From the NCBI RefSeq assembly GCF_016920785.2, contig NW_024609835.1, forward strand, positions 83,114,243 to 83,178,242: a stretch of DNA of 64,000 nucleotides, in the 5' to 3' direction. Both the position numbers and the translations under genes were made by a program. This DNA is from Ixodes scapularis (taxonomy: Eukaryota > Arthropoda > Arachnida > Ixodida > Ixodidae). The stretch's first letter is position 1; every line of letters begins with the position of its first letter. Positions 40,118-50,540 of the stretch are shown here, in pieces. Below the pieces are notes generated by a model. That model made no database searches, was not told the origin of the DNA, and was given only the letters and a program-made list of their open reading frames with translations.

Positions 40118-43100
40118 CTACACCGCTCGGTATAAGCCACTGATTTTTCCATGATCTGCGACCGCCTTTTGGGCATCATCATCTGTTTGTATAATAGCAG
40201 TAAGGGCTGCAAGAGAGGTCACTTGTAGGTCGTCGATGCGGTCTCGGCCCCGTGCGAAGGCAGGACAGTACTTTATAAGATGCCACAAATCTGCGCGGCA
40301 CTGTTGGAGACAGTGGCTGCATCTTAGTGGTGCGGCTGATAGAGGTGGCGGCTGCCACTTACTGATTATGTGTGGTGTGTAGGCCGCGTTCGCGATGACT
40401 TTGTTTATAAAAACTTCTTGCTGCCTAGAAAGTTCTTTGATGACAGGCGTCTGGGGTGTAGCCTCCATGATACGCTGTTTGCTAGCGGTCTTAATGGAGG
40501 TGCGAATGAAGTGCATGTACGCTATATGCCTGTTCAAGGGTGTTTCGGTCGGATCCAGGTGATAAGGTGTCTGGAGTGTGGGATTGTCGGGGTGCGGGGT
40601 GGCGTAAGTGTGGTCCGTCCCGCGTGCCTGTACGGCTGCTGCATGCGCCGCAGCATTACCCCCGTCATTCGCTGTATGTCCTGGGGTCCAGAGTATGGTA
40701 ACCTTAATTCCAAATTCTTGAAGCATCTGCAGTCTTTTTCTAATTTGATTCGCTGTGGCGTCTTCCGTGGTGGAGGAGGATAGTTCCTGCACCGCTGCGA
40801 AGGAGTCGGTTAAGATGCGATATTGGTGTCGGAGGGTCGCGTCTCTGTCAGTGAAGGCTGTGTTCTGTACGTCCTCCAGTGCTCCCCAAATGGCGAGGAG
40901 TTCCGCATGGAGTGCGGTGCCCTGTGGGAGAGCACATGAGTGCTGTCCTTGTATGCGAGGGTCGGTGTCGCAGATCCAGGCCATGCTGACTCTGTCGTTT
41001 CTTGCCGTTGCGTCCGTATAGACGTTGACAATGTCTGCACTGCTAGCGTGCCGGCAGCTTCGGCTGCGCCTAGCCTCTGCGGCCAATCTGAGCATAGGGC
41101 GGTTGGTGAAGCTTCCATGCGGGGGAGTTTCCCAGGGTGAAATGATCCCACTGACGTCCGGCATTGTATCGCACCGTCGCCTTTGGTCCCATAGGGTTGT
41201 CAGCTTTCCCTGGTAGGAGTTGTCCAAGCGGGACTGCATTCGGATACAGGCTTCGGTAATGATGGTCTGGATCGGAGGTATTGGTGCCAACTGATGGAGG
41301 AGGGTCATCCTAGTGTGCTTGGGCAGCCCCGTTACTGTACGCAGGGTGGCTCTGTGTAATTGTTCAACGTCGCGTAGGTCTTTCAGAGAGAGTTCGTATA
41401 CCGGCGCCCCATAGAGGATTCTGCCTACTGCAACCGCACGCGCAAGGGTTGCGGTTGAGCTTGTCGCGCCCCGCCATACTTGTTGGACATGCGGCGGACG
41501 GCGTGAAGGAGGGGTGTCCAGTTCTTACGTAATGTTTGAATCCACTTGTGTGTGCTATTACAGCTAGCGATCTGGGCGCCAAGGATGCGAATATGTCCAT
41601 TTGTTGAGGTGATTGGTGCCGAGCCGAGCACAAGGGTGATTTGCTTCCGCGGGTTGGTGACGCGCTTTCCGTCTATGCTGATGAGTTCGGTCTTCTCGGG
41701 CGATAGTTGCAGCCCCAGTTCATCTAGGGTTTTCTCTAGACTTAGGACTGCTGCTTGTAGTTCAGTTTGCATTTGTTGTTCATCAAGGTGGTCGCTAGCT
41801 TCAGTCCATATTGTAATGTCATCTGCATAAATAGTAAAAATCGTGCCGTGGTGTCCCGTTCCAAGGCATCCGCTACCCTTGCCATGGCGAGATTGAAAAG
41901 CATTGGCCCGAGTATAGAGCCCTGGGGCACGCCTCTGTCAAGGTAGAATGTGCATGGCGTCCACCCCGGTGCGGTTCCGTGAAGGCGTATGGGTCTACTG
42001 TGAAGAAAGGAACGAATCCAGTTGTAGGCTCGTTGGCTGGGATATCTCTGAGCCAGTTCGTGAAGGATGACTTCCTGCCGAACGTTGTCAAAGGCCTTTC
42101 GCATGTCAATGGCCAGGACATAGTCAGGCATGAGTTTCCGGGATTTCCTGTTGATCACTCGCCGCAGAAGCCAGAGGCAGTCGTGCGTACCCATGTTGGG
42201 ACGAAAGCCTGCCTGCGCCGGGTGAAGGCCCGGTTGGACGTATTCGAGGTAGTGTTGCATCCGGGCGAGTATCATTCGTTCGATAAGTTTGCATATCGTT
42301 GGCGTAAGTGATATGGGGCGTAGGTTCTCGGGCTTGGTGGGGTCCTTGTTGCCTTTAGGTATCGGATAGATGAGCGAAAGCTTGAGTGTATCAGGCACAG
42401 AGCCCTGTTCCCAGGTGTCATTAATGATGTCAAGTAGCTTTTGTTGTGCTGAAAGAGGAAGATTTCGAAGCTCTTGCCAATTGACGTTGTCGTGTCCTGG
42501 GGCTGAGCGAGCCTTACTTTTCAATAGTGCCGCGGTAAGCTCCCCCAAGGTGAAGGGAGCGTCAAGCCCTGGGTCAAGGTTTGTTATTGTTCGCTCCGGA
42601 AGATCGGGTGCTGGGCTGTCGCGAGCGTGCGGGAAGAAGGTCCGTATTACCTTCGTTTCCACCTCCACTGGGTTGCCTTGCAGTAGAAGGCCTTTCAGTG
42701 GGGGCTGTCCTTTCTTCTTCCCGAGCATACTGCGGAGAATGCCCCATAGGCGCTGAAGCCCAGGAATTTCTCCGAGCTTCGCGCAAGTGGAGTGCCACGT
42801 CTCCGTCTCAAGTAGCTGCTGGTGGGCTTGTATGGTTTTATACTGATTTTTAAGCTGCATGAGATCGCGGTGGCGCTTACCGCCATAGCGGTACCGGTGC
42901 GTGAGTTCATGTACTCTTTTCCAGAGGTTTGCAAGGTGTGCGTCCATGCACGTTGTTGTCTCGTCGCATTCAATCATCTCTGACGCCGCGGGCTTAGCGC
43001 TGTATATGATGCTGGCGAGCTGCTCGAAGGAATCGAAAGGCTGTTGCTGCGTAAGCTGGCGGTAAATGTTCCAGTCGATACGCGCGTGCGCGCTTCGCTT

Positions 43101-43814
43101 TGGCATCTTCTTGCGGTTAAGGGTAATGAGGATCGGATAGTGATCACTGCCCCAGGTGATGGACATTGTGTCCCATTTACGGACAAATCTTGGAGTCGCA
43201 AAGGTAAGGTCCGGTGTGGTGTCGCGCTGTCGGGAGTGCAGCCCCACTCTTGTGGCCGTGTCAGGTGCATTAACCAAATCGAGAGCGGGCACTTCCATGG
43301 CGTCGTGAAGGGCATTGCTTCTGGGGTCTGCTTTGCGGTAGCCCCATGCGGGGTGTTGGGCGTTAAAATCACCCCCAATTATGATGGGGTGGGAACCCGC
43401 CCGTTGTTGGATGTCTCGTACCCACTGAAAGTCGTCCTGTCGTGCTCTCCCTGTGTTTGGCCTGTAGTAGACGCAAACAGCAACAAATGGTTGCTGCCCA
43501 GGGGGTTGAATTTTGGCGGCGATCACTTCGCGGTAGTCGTTGCTGATATTGGGAAGGGGGAGTTCAATCGAAGTACAGTCCCGTCTGGTCAGTAGGGCCG
43601 CTTGACCCTGAGCTCTTGGTTGTTGTGTGACAGGATCTAAGTGTAAAATCGTATTGTGTTGGATCGTATTGTATCCTTGAATATGGCATGGGCCTCGTGT
43701 TTCTTGTAAAAAAATCGCCATCGGTTGTAGGTGGGTTACACGTCCCCTGAGTGTTGTTCCGGTCTGGATGTAACTTCTGCAGTTCCAGTGAAGGCAGGTA
43801 AGCGACTTGCTCAT
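40118..43814 (-). pseudogene. I-like LINE ORF2: endonuclease, reverse transcriptase, RNase H; two frameshifts
   Basis: ATG 43,814 starts MSKSLTCLHWNCRS. Endonuclease residues appear in LQETRG, GGDFNAQHPAWG and SDHYPILI. RT motifs are LRPISLTPTICKLIERMI, VLAIDMRKAFDNV (A) and GVPQGSILGPMLF (B). The frame slips at 41,830-41,850, just before motif C, which survives as FTIYADDITIW in the next frame. A second slip near 41,470 leads into the final frame. There RNase H shows VYTDATARND, LHAELLAIWG and ILTDSFAAV, and a Cys/His tail CSHCLQQCRADLWHLIKYC follows. Removing either slip alone would not give a whole protein. Confidence 0.9.
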
Positions 43815-43914
43815 TTTCCCTCAGTGGGAAGCTTGCGTCGTTTCACGTCGTCCCTCTGTGTGATTTGTCGGAGTTCTGTCATTACTGCCTCTAGCTGTTC
43901 ATGGAAGGTAGTGG

Positions 43915-45462
43915 TTAATGTCGTGAGTTCCTCTCGGAAACTGTTTCAAGTTTGCGTGATTCTGTGTGTCTCTCTTGCCGGAGGATGCCTAGAATTTGGA
44001 CGATGGACATTTCGTTCGTTGGCATGGGTACCTTGGGCACGGGCCGTCTCTTTGGAGTGCTGCTACGTGCTCTCGGTGTGCGAGTTCTGCTTCGAGGTTT
44101 TCTCTGCGTTGTACTCGAAGTGTTTTCCGTCACAACTTCCCCACTCACAGAAGATTGGGTTGACAACTGCGTCGCCAGCTGCTCCAGTTTGATACGTAGC
44201 TGTTGGTTTTCGAGGTGCAGTTCATTGATTTGTCTTTGATATTCATTTACCTGCGACTTTGGCTTATCCGAAGTAGTTTTGGACTTAGCTACTGTTGCCC
44301 ATGTCACCGTCTTAGAATTCTCGTTACGTGTCGTAGCTTCTGGGGGTGCCTGAATAAGTCTGCTCGGACAGGCCGAGTTCAGCGAGATGTGGCCGGGCTT
44401 TTGGCAGGCGACGCAGAAAAGGTCCCCTATGCAATCGGGATCCGGGGGATGCTGGGGACGACCACAGTCTCGGCAAACCGAGTCCTCTGGACAGTGCTTG
44501 GCAATGTGGTCCAGCCTGTGACAGTTGAAGCACACTATGTGCTTGGGGCGGTAGTCGTACACCCTTACTAGTTCGTAATCGAAGACGATCTTATAGGGAG
44601 GCTTTTCAGTGTCGAAGGTGATGAGCAGCATATCGGTTTTCCCGAGTCTTTTGGCGTCAAGAATGGTAGCGGTCTCACATCGGAGGTGGTCCATAATGTA
44701 GTCCAGCGACTGATCTGGTCTAACCTTGATGACCCCCTTGCTTCCCTTAGGCTGTCGATCTGGCATTCGTTCTATCTGTACCGCATAGGTTTGTTCCTTG
44801 CCTTGCGCTTTGCCTGTGAGCGTCGTTAGCTTCGAGAGTTTATCAGCGTGTTGCTGGTCTCGTACTGTCACCTTTACGCAGTTCGCAATGGGATCGTAAC
44901 GATAGAGAGCTAGGTTTGCTATTTGCCAGTTCCGCGCCGTAAGTTCTAGGGCCGTCGTAATGGCCTGCTTTGGTATATTATGTACATGCGTCTTATTCAG
45001 TGGCCTAATCGAGAGGATGTAACGGGGCCGACTTATCCGTTCGGTGCGGAGCTGCGAGGGCTCTATTTTCCTCTGCGGTTTTCGTCTGGTGTAGGGCATC
45101 CAGCCTTCTTCCTCGTTGACTGCTGTTTCTTCGTCACTCAAGGTTCGGTCTGTGTCCATTCGGTTGCTCTCGGGTAAGGACGCGTCTTTTGGGGCGTTCC
45201 CTACGCGGGAAGACGTAGACTGCGCGCAAAGCAGAGCCCTGGTTTGGTTGCATGGGGTGGTGGTATCACTTGTGAGGTGGAGTGATGCCTCTATTGTTCC
45301 ATTTCCTAACATGGCCGAGTTCATAGGGTCACCGTCCGTGGGTCCGGGAGTTGAAAAGAGGTCAAGAGACTGGGAACGGGGCCCAGCTGAAGCCATAATG
45401 GCTGAGACTCTGGCAGACTGGGACGCCGCACCCCTCGCTAGGCCATAGAGTGGATTAGGCAT
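43915..45462 (-). CDS. I-like LINE ORF1 protein with three CCHC knuckles (515 aa)
   Basis: The first ATG in frame is at 45,462 (MPNPLYGLARGAAS). The frame is open upstream to beyond 45,654, but only without an ATG, so that is treated as leader. The centre has VTVRDQQHADKLSKL and YELVRVYDYRPKH. Knuckles follow: CFNCHRLDHIAKHC, CRDCGRPQHPPDPDC and CVACQKPGHISLNSAC. A coiled coil comes after them (YQRQINELHLENQQLRIKLE), then a basic SR/TP-rich stretch. It would bind LINE RNA and assemble particles. The frame is intact. Its partner ORF2 is broken, and the stop lies 100 bases before the ORF2 start. Confidence 0.85.
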   Translation of the reverse strand: MPNPLYGLARGAASQSARVSAIMASAGPRSQSLDLFSTPGPTDGDPMNSAMLGNGTIEASLHLTSDTTTPCNQTRALLCAQSTSSRVGNAPKDASLPESNRMDTDRTLSDEETAVNEEEGWMPYTRRKPQRKIEPSQLRTERISRPRYILSIRPLNKTHVHNIPKQAITTALELTARNWQIANLALYRYDPIANCVKVTVRDQQHADKLSKLTTLTGKAQGKEQTYAVQIERMPDRQPKGSKGVIKVRPDQSLDYIMDHLRCETATILDAKRLGKTDMLLITFDTEKPPYKIVFDYELVRVYDYRPKHIVCFNCHRLDHIAKHCPEDSVCRDCGRPQHPPDPDCIGDLFCVACQKPGHISLNSACPSRLIQAPPEATTRNENSKTVTWATVAKSKTTSDKPKSQVNEYQRQINELHLENQQLRIKLEQLATQLSTQSSVSGEVVTENTSSTTQRKPRSRTRTPRARSSTPKRRPVPKVPMPTNEMSIVQILGILRQERHTESRKLETVSERNSRH

Positions 45463-45668
45463 AGCGAAGGGCGGCGACTCTTTGCTCCGTGAGAGTCGTA
45501 ATTCCCTTGAAAGTCGAGTACGTGGAGCTTGCACGCTTACCGACGAAGTTCGCCGGGGCGTTGAGGCCTTTGTCGCAAGGTTAGGGCGAATTTTGTGATA
45601 TTTCAAAGCAAGAAATATACGGAGCGGTAAGGACGTGCTTCTCTTCCAGTTCACTTCCTCTTCTTCTC

Positions 45669-45679
45669 AATGACGAGGA
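45669..45679. repeat. LINE target-site duplication, right copy (11 bp)
   Basis: AATGACGAGGA, identical to 39,965-39,975. Confidence 0.85.
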
Positions 45680-47066
45680 AACATCCAGGTCCAGGACAAA
45701 AGTGACACCCGCTGTCATATCTTACATTGCCGCCCGCAGGACCGAAAAAGCAACGCTCGGTCAAGGACTTCTAAGTATTTGCGTTTATTCTTTTCCGGGC
45801 CTATTAACGTTTATTCTTGCTTCGGACCTAACTTCTATCATTTCGGCCTTGTTGCTTGTTTTCGAAAGTGCCTGGTCATTCTCGCCACGAGGACGTAATG
45901 CTTGAACCTTCTTCGCCGAATTATCAAAATAGTGACACACAGTAGATAAGAAGCTGCCCGGGAAGTTTTCGAACCAGTCTCATTCTCGCTTCCTGTTACC
46001 CCGCACCTCCGCCAGAAGTGCTAGGAATGAACGCGAGGAAAGGATAAACAGTGAATTGAAAATAAAGATTAAATCGGCGAACTTGTGCCAAACAAAATAA
46101 AGAACGAGCGTCCAGGCAGCAGAAAAAGGGGCAGCGGCTAAGGCTGCGGTCCCACGGCAGCTATCTTGAACAAGGCGTTAGTTCAAACTAGGCGCGCGTG
46201 TGTATGAAGGCACTCTAGTTCAAACTAGTGTGCCTTCATGTGCGCTTCGCTTAGGGTGGAGACATCTGGCCATTTTGTCTCACGCTTTTATTTTTATTTT
46301 TTGTTCAGAAGCGCGTGCAAGAGCGTGTCCCTGCACGCGTTTGTGGCGCTGACTGTGCTATGGCGACATTTTGTTTTCGTCGATTTCTTTGTATTTTACC
46401 CGTGAGCGCGTGCTGTCGGCATCGGGTACTACAAAGGGTGGCATCTCCCTAAACAGAAGGACATTGAGGCACCCTAGTTCAAACAATAGATCGCGACACG
46501 TACCCGTTGGGTGGCCGAAACATTGGTTCACATAGTGCCACTAAATAAGCTACACTAAATGAGCGCAGCTCATTTAGTGGCTCTAGGTTCACAGTGGGAT
46601 GGCTCGAGCACCATCACGTTCCCCTCGTGGCCTTGCTCGCGCCGCTGCCAGCTGTGCTCAGCTAGCTCAAGTAGCGTGGCTTATCAAACGGATGTATGCA
46701 AGAATTTCTGATATAGGGACATGCGGTTCGGCGGTTGTAACGGGCTTTCGCAATAAATCTTACCAAGAAGGAATCAAATGTTGATTGACGTGTCAATATC
46801 CTATCAATGAAAATTTCCTCTGCAGGAACGCACGCTCAGTAGACTCAATCTTTGAAGACACCAGTGGAAGCGAACGCCAAGTAAACTGCTTCGCAATTTA
46901 CGGTACTTACCTCACCATTTTAATGGCGAGTAAAAAGAGGTCACGAAATATTATGTTTCACGGGGTCCGGAAGATGTTGTAAAGGTTGTTTCATTATAGG
47001 GGTTCCTAGAAAACAAACGGCCGTTGCAATATTTTCGGAAGCACTGACACACATTATGTTGTAAGC
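45680..47066. other. Intergenic, no gene recognised
   Basis: It contains a hairpin with ATGAAGGCAC and GTGTGCCTTCAT arms (46,204-46,241). A second hairpin, CACTAAATGAGC-GCA-GCTCATTTAGTG (46,552-46,578), has words that recur at both ends of the foldback at 49,783-50,540. Small frames have no domain. Confidence 0.45.
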
Positions 47067-47198
47067 ACAGCTTAGGAGGAATATGATGAAAACCATCAGA
47101 AGAATTAGGAAGACGTTTATTTGCAATGAAGAACAGCTTAGGAGGAATATGATGAAAACCATCAGAAGAAATAGGAAGACGTTTATTTGCAATGAAGA
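47067..47198. repeat. Two tandem copies of a 66-bp unit
   Basis: The unit starts ACAGCTTAGGAGGAATATGA and includes GGAAGACGTTTATTTGCAAT. The copies differ at very few bases, so the duplication is recent. The flanks are unassigned. Confidence 0.9.
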
Positions 47199-47565
47199 CG
47201 CTATGAATGAACGGCGTTTAGCGACGGCAAGTTGTGAGCGTTGGGGAATTTACAAGTTTTACGTGATTGCTAACTATGGACATGCGGACAATGAAGACCA
47301 GTTTTGTCGGGAGATGGTGTTGCGGTGATGACCTGATATCGGACGACTCATGGCAGAGTAACAAGCAAGTTTCTTCTCAGCGAATGGTAAGTGTCCAGTG
47401 TCAAGCACAACACGTGGCTACCGAGGTTGTCGAGGTTTTGAACACTTACCGCTTTCGACACAAATCCTGGCACCTGGGCTAACTTTGTGGAAAGACTCGA
47501 AGTCTTTTTTGAGTCCAACGCCATCGTGAACAGTAACTGAAAACGATTCACTATTCAGTCGGTGG
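47199..47565. other. Unassigned sequence left of an integrase fragment
   Basis: No domain is visible. It may hold degraded pol sequence of the fragment that follows. Confidence 0.3.
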
Positions 47566-48131
47566 GTGGCGAAACGTATCCACATCTGCGGAGTCATGGG
47601 CGATGCGTACTCTAAGTGGCTGGAAGTTTACACGATGCCTGACACGACGTCCAAACATGTCATTGACGTTCTACGGTCTCTTTCACCTACTTTTACCCTA
47701 CCGAAAATACTTTTCTCTGATAACGCGCCAAATCTTGCTTCAAATAAAATAAACAAGTTTTTGAACAAACAAAACCGGCATCAGGCATCACACTACTGCA
47801 CCATACCATCCTGCAACTAACGAGCAAGCAAAACAGATGGTGTGCGAAACGAACAAAAGCCCTTTTGAAGCTTACGGAAGAAGCAGTTCAGTGAAGAATC
47901 GTCAGGTTGTTGTTCCAGCAGCACGCGACGGTCTCATCTTACACAAAAAAAAAAACCAAAGCAATATTCGGTGGACGAAGAGCCACACCCCTCGATCTCA
48001 TGATACTATGGCTTACAAACGAAGATCGAGAGATTCCCAGATCGGGAGTGATGGCAGTTTATTCGGTTGGACAACTCGTATACGTGAGGAATTTCAGCGG
48101 AAGTCGGGCCTTCCATGTAAAACTTGAGTAG
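47566..48131 (+). pseudogene. Ty3-type integrase fragment
   Basis: DAYSKWLEVYTMPDTTSKHV and ILFSDNAPNLAS match the first two Asp regions of a retroviral-type integrase core. A stop near 47,818 interrupts the segment where the catalytic Glu is expected. A C-terminal part in other frames reads RRATPLDLMILWL and VGQLVYVRNFSG (to 48,131). Frames change at least twice. Integrases insert LTR-element DNA. This one is dead and lacks LTRs nearby. Confidence 0.8.
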
Positions 48132-48870
48132 AAAAGGCTCTATGTTGGTTGACCAGGAGGTGTCATCTCTTTGAATACGTTAAATATTAATGCCCTTAAG
48201 TGTAAATATAACTAAATCACAAAACTCTCTTTGTGTATTGTGTAACTGCCCTTGTATTTGATAGTAGAAGCTATGGTGGTGATTTGGACCTTTCACACCA
48301 GGCTCCTTTTTCTTATTTTTCGCCTCATACTCCTTTGCGGTTTAAGTATGCTTCAAGAATCTTTTGGAACGGGGACACTTTACGTGAACGAGGCCCATTT
48401 GTTCCAAGTATTCAATCAGGGAATGCTGCTAGAAATCCGTCCCTCATATTAACGAATAAGCCGCACTTCTGCACAGTGCAGTTTTTGCTGTCCCACGTAC
48501 AGTTGTAAAGCAGCATCCTCATTGATTCTACCATATACTGTTGCGGGTGAAAAAGTCTTTGGGTACACGATACTTGAAACAAGTCTGGCACTGTGAGTTG
48601 TGGTTCGACACCCACTAATGTCGTCGTCCTTATAGAGCCTCATCATTTAGTCATTACCTCGTCACCTTATATTGCTCTTCATCAACGGTTACTACAATAG
48701 GCTACCGCCATATTACAACAAAAGAATTAAAAAATTTAGTCGTTCAGCCCTTCAACAATAAGATTATTATTTATATAATGTTATTATGTTACATTACCTC
48801 GAGACGATCGACTTCCATCGTTGATCTCCAAATACTTATACCTGGATATAAATTAGACGCACAAGGGCGG
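48132..48870. other. Intergenic, no gene recognised
   Basis: A/T-rich. The minus frame 48,449-48,646 (SARLVSSIVYPKTFSPATV) has protein-like composition but no known family. Confidence 0.35.
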
Positions 48871-49262
48871 GGGGGAGGGGGGGTCGGTTCCCGAGTGCAT
48901 GGTCTATACGTCGTTTCAGCTTCGGTCCAGACGCAGCCATGGCTACAAGCGCGAGCCCCGGGCTTTCAGCATCCCTGCCAAGCACGCGCGCTCGTGCAGT
49001 GTAAGGACTGTTCTGGGACACATGCTCGCGCTTGTAGCATCGGCTGCGTCTGGACCGAAGCTGAAACGAAGTATAGCGCACACCAGCTCGGAGCACTTGG
49101 AGCGAAAGCTCGCGCTGCAAGACCCACCCCGCCCCTGCCCGTTTCGATCTGGAAGAGCATCGTACCGGCGTGCGGTCGTGTATCACTACTGTGTGGTGCA
49201 CGTTAAAGACCCCAGGTTTGCGGTTGTACCGCACTGGTTAAATTGCTCATCTACAGCTGAGA
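48871..49262 (+). mobile_element. tRNA-derived SINE, second copy, split by a MITE
   Basis: The head (GTCGGTTCCCGAGTGCATGG, 48,873-48,904) and the body (GCGCACACCAGCTCGGAGC from 49,076, TCGTACCGGCGTGCGG, CTCATCTACAGCTGAG) match the SINE at 6,644-6,943. The MITE at 48,907-49,073 separates them. Box A is present. Box B is degraded (GACCCACCCCGCCCC). Confidence 0.8.
48907..49073. mobile_element. TA-flanked MITE, family TACTTCGTTTCAGC, inserted in the SINE
   Basis: Ends TACGTCGTTTCAGCTTCGG and, reverse complemented, TACTTCGTTTCAGCTTCGG continue CCAGACGCAGCC. TA lies on both sides (48,905-48,906 and 49,074-49,075). In the SINE consensus the site reads GGTCTAGCGC with one TA, so the duplication is directly demonstrable. 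Confidence 0.92.
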
Positions 49263-49304
49263 CACCACACGCCCACTATAAAAAATATAGTGAGCAGACT
49301 ATAT

Positions 49305-49410
49305 ATATATATATATATATAAACGAATATGTGCAGATGAATGAACCGTACTTAATCCAATGAATTAAAGAATCCAAGTTTTTCAGGAACCCGCCGAAAG
49401 CCAAAAATTG

Positions 49411-49474
<64 letters not shown>
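49305..49474. repeat. (AT)n microsatellites
   Basis: AT runs at about 49,302-49,320 and 49,417-49,474. Confidence 0.95.
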
Positions 49475-49476
<2 letters not shown>

Positions 49477-49782
49477 CAGACTAACTTCCGGCTGTATAGA
49501 CATACACACAACAATTTGCAATTAGGCGCATAATAACAAAGAACACAGCGTGCCGCCTCTTTTTTTTTTTTTTTTGATCCTTGTTTTTTAAACCAGCCCA
49601 AGCTCGCGCGTTCTCTCTTTTGAGACGGTTAGAACGGTCGCACATAAAACCCGCGTTTCTCCTACCCGCCCGCTTCCTCCTCTCATTATATGTATTTGGT
49701 TATAACTAAATAAGGCTATAATAATGGTGCATTATTCATATTTACTTTCAGTTTCAGTAAGGGAAAAGGAGTTTCGCGGAAA
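49475..49782. other. Unassigned, with a T-run
   Basis: A T-run lies at 49,559-49,575. No coding sequence is seen. Confidence 0.4.
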
Positions 49783-50540
49783 CTAGAGCCAATAAATGAG
49801 CTGCGCTTAGAGTATCGGCACTCTCTTCCCCGACAGTGTTGTGAACGCCGCCATTTTGGTGCTTGTGCAGAGCAGGCGCAACTGCCGATCGTCATGATTC
49901 AAAAGTGCGACATCCTCAACATTATATTCTGTGTTAGGAAGCTCATGTAATGTTGCTATGCTTTGTCGCAAACCGTTTCAAGTGGAGGACGGAAAAGCGT
50001 TTCTTGTGATTTCAGATAAAGCTTCAAATAACTGGCAACCATGATTTTAAGCCACAATAAGGCAAAGTGGCGCTACTCTGAAGCGTAGCTTATTTAATGA
50101 CACCATTCATGCTCTTGTTCAAGAGGCTTGTAATACCTAGAGGGGCCATGACGTAAGCCCCGAAGATTCCACAAGCCACTACCTTTTGACACCTGCCTCT
50201 TCTTCATTGTTCCCGCTTGTGCCACTAAATTAGCTACGGTTCAGAGCAACGACACTTGGCCATATTGTGGCTTAAAATCATGGTTGCCAGTTATATGAAG
50301 CTTGATCTAAAATCACAGGAAACGCTTTTCCGTCCCTCACCAATATTTAAACAATCCGCGACAAAGCATTGCAATTTTGCATCAGCTTCCTAGCACCGCA
50401 TTTAATGCCGAGGAAGTCGTACTTTTGCATCATGATGATCGGCAGTTGCGTTTGCTCTAAGCAAGACCCAAAATGGCGGTGCGCAAAACAATTTTGGGGA
50501 ACGGAGCGCCGATACTTTAAAGCTCATTTAGTGACTCTAG
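49783..50540. mobile_element. 758-bp foldback element
   Basis: The left end CTAGAGCCAATAAATGAGC pairs with the right end, reverse complemented CTAGAGTCACTAAATGAGC. Pairing continues inward for over 300 bases: ACTGCCGATC near both ends, GACGGAAAAGCGTTTC, then GCAACCATGATTTTAAGCC about 250 bases in, to a centre near 50,160. The arms are about 80-85% alike by eye. No transposase and no clear duplication are seen. Confidence 0.8.

Larger units (their letters stand above)
39976..45668 (-). mobile_element. Near-complete I-like LINE (5.69 kb)
   Basis: The 5' end is at 45,668 and the 3' end at 39,976. An exact 11-bp duplication flanks it. The order on the minus strand is a leader of about 200 bases, ORF1, a 100-base spacer, ORF2 (endonuclease, reverse transcriptase, RNase H), and a 3' UTR ending in a (TCAA)n tail (TTCAATCAATCAA). 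The RNase H after the RT and the short simple-repeat tail suit the I superfamily. ORF1 is open, and ORF2 carries two frameshifts. Confidence 0.88.

Noticed and set aside
43731..44571. Several 90-150-codon plus-strand frames opposite LINE ORF1
   Set aside because: They are shadows of the zinc-knuckle protein on the minus strand.
45463..45654. Longer I-like ORF1 beginning at a GTG at 45,654
   Set aside because: Eukaryotic LINE ORFs start at ATG. The first in-frame ATG is at 45,462, so the upstream open part is treated as leader.
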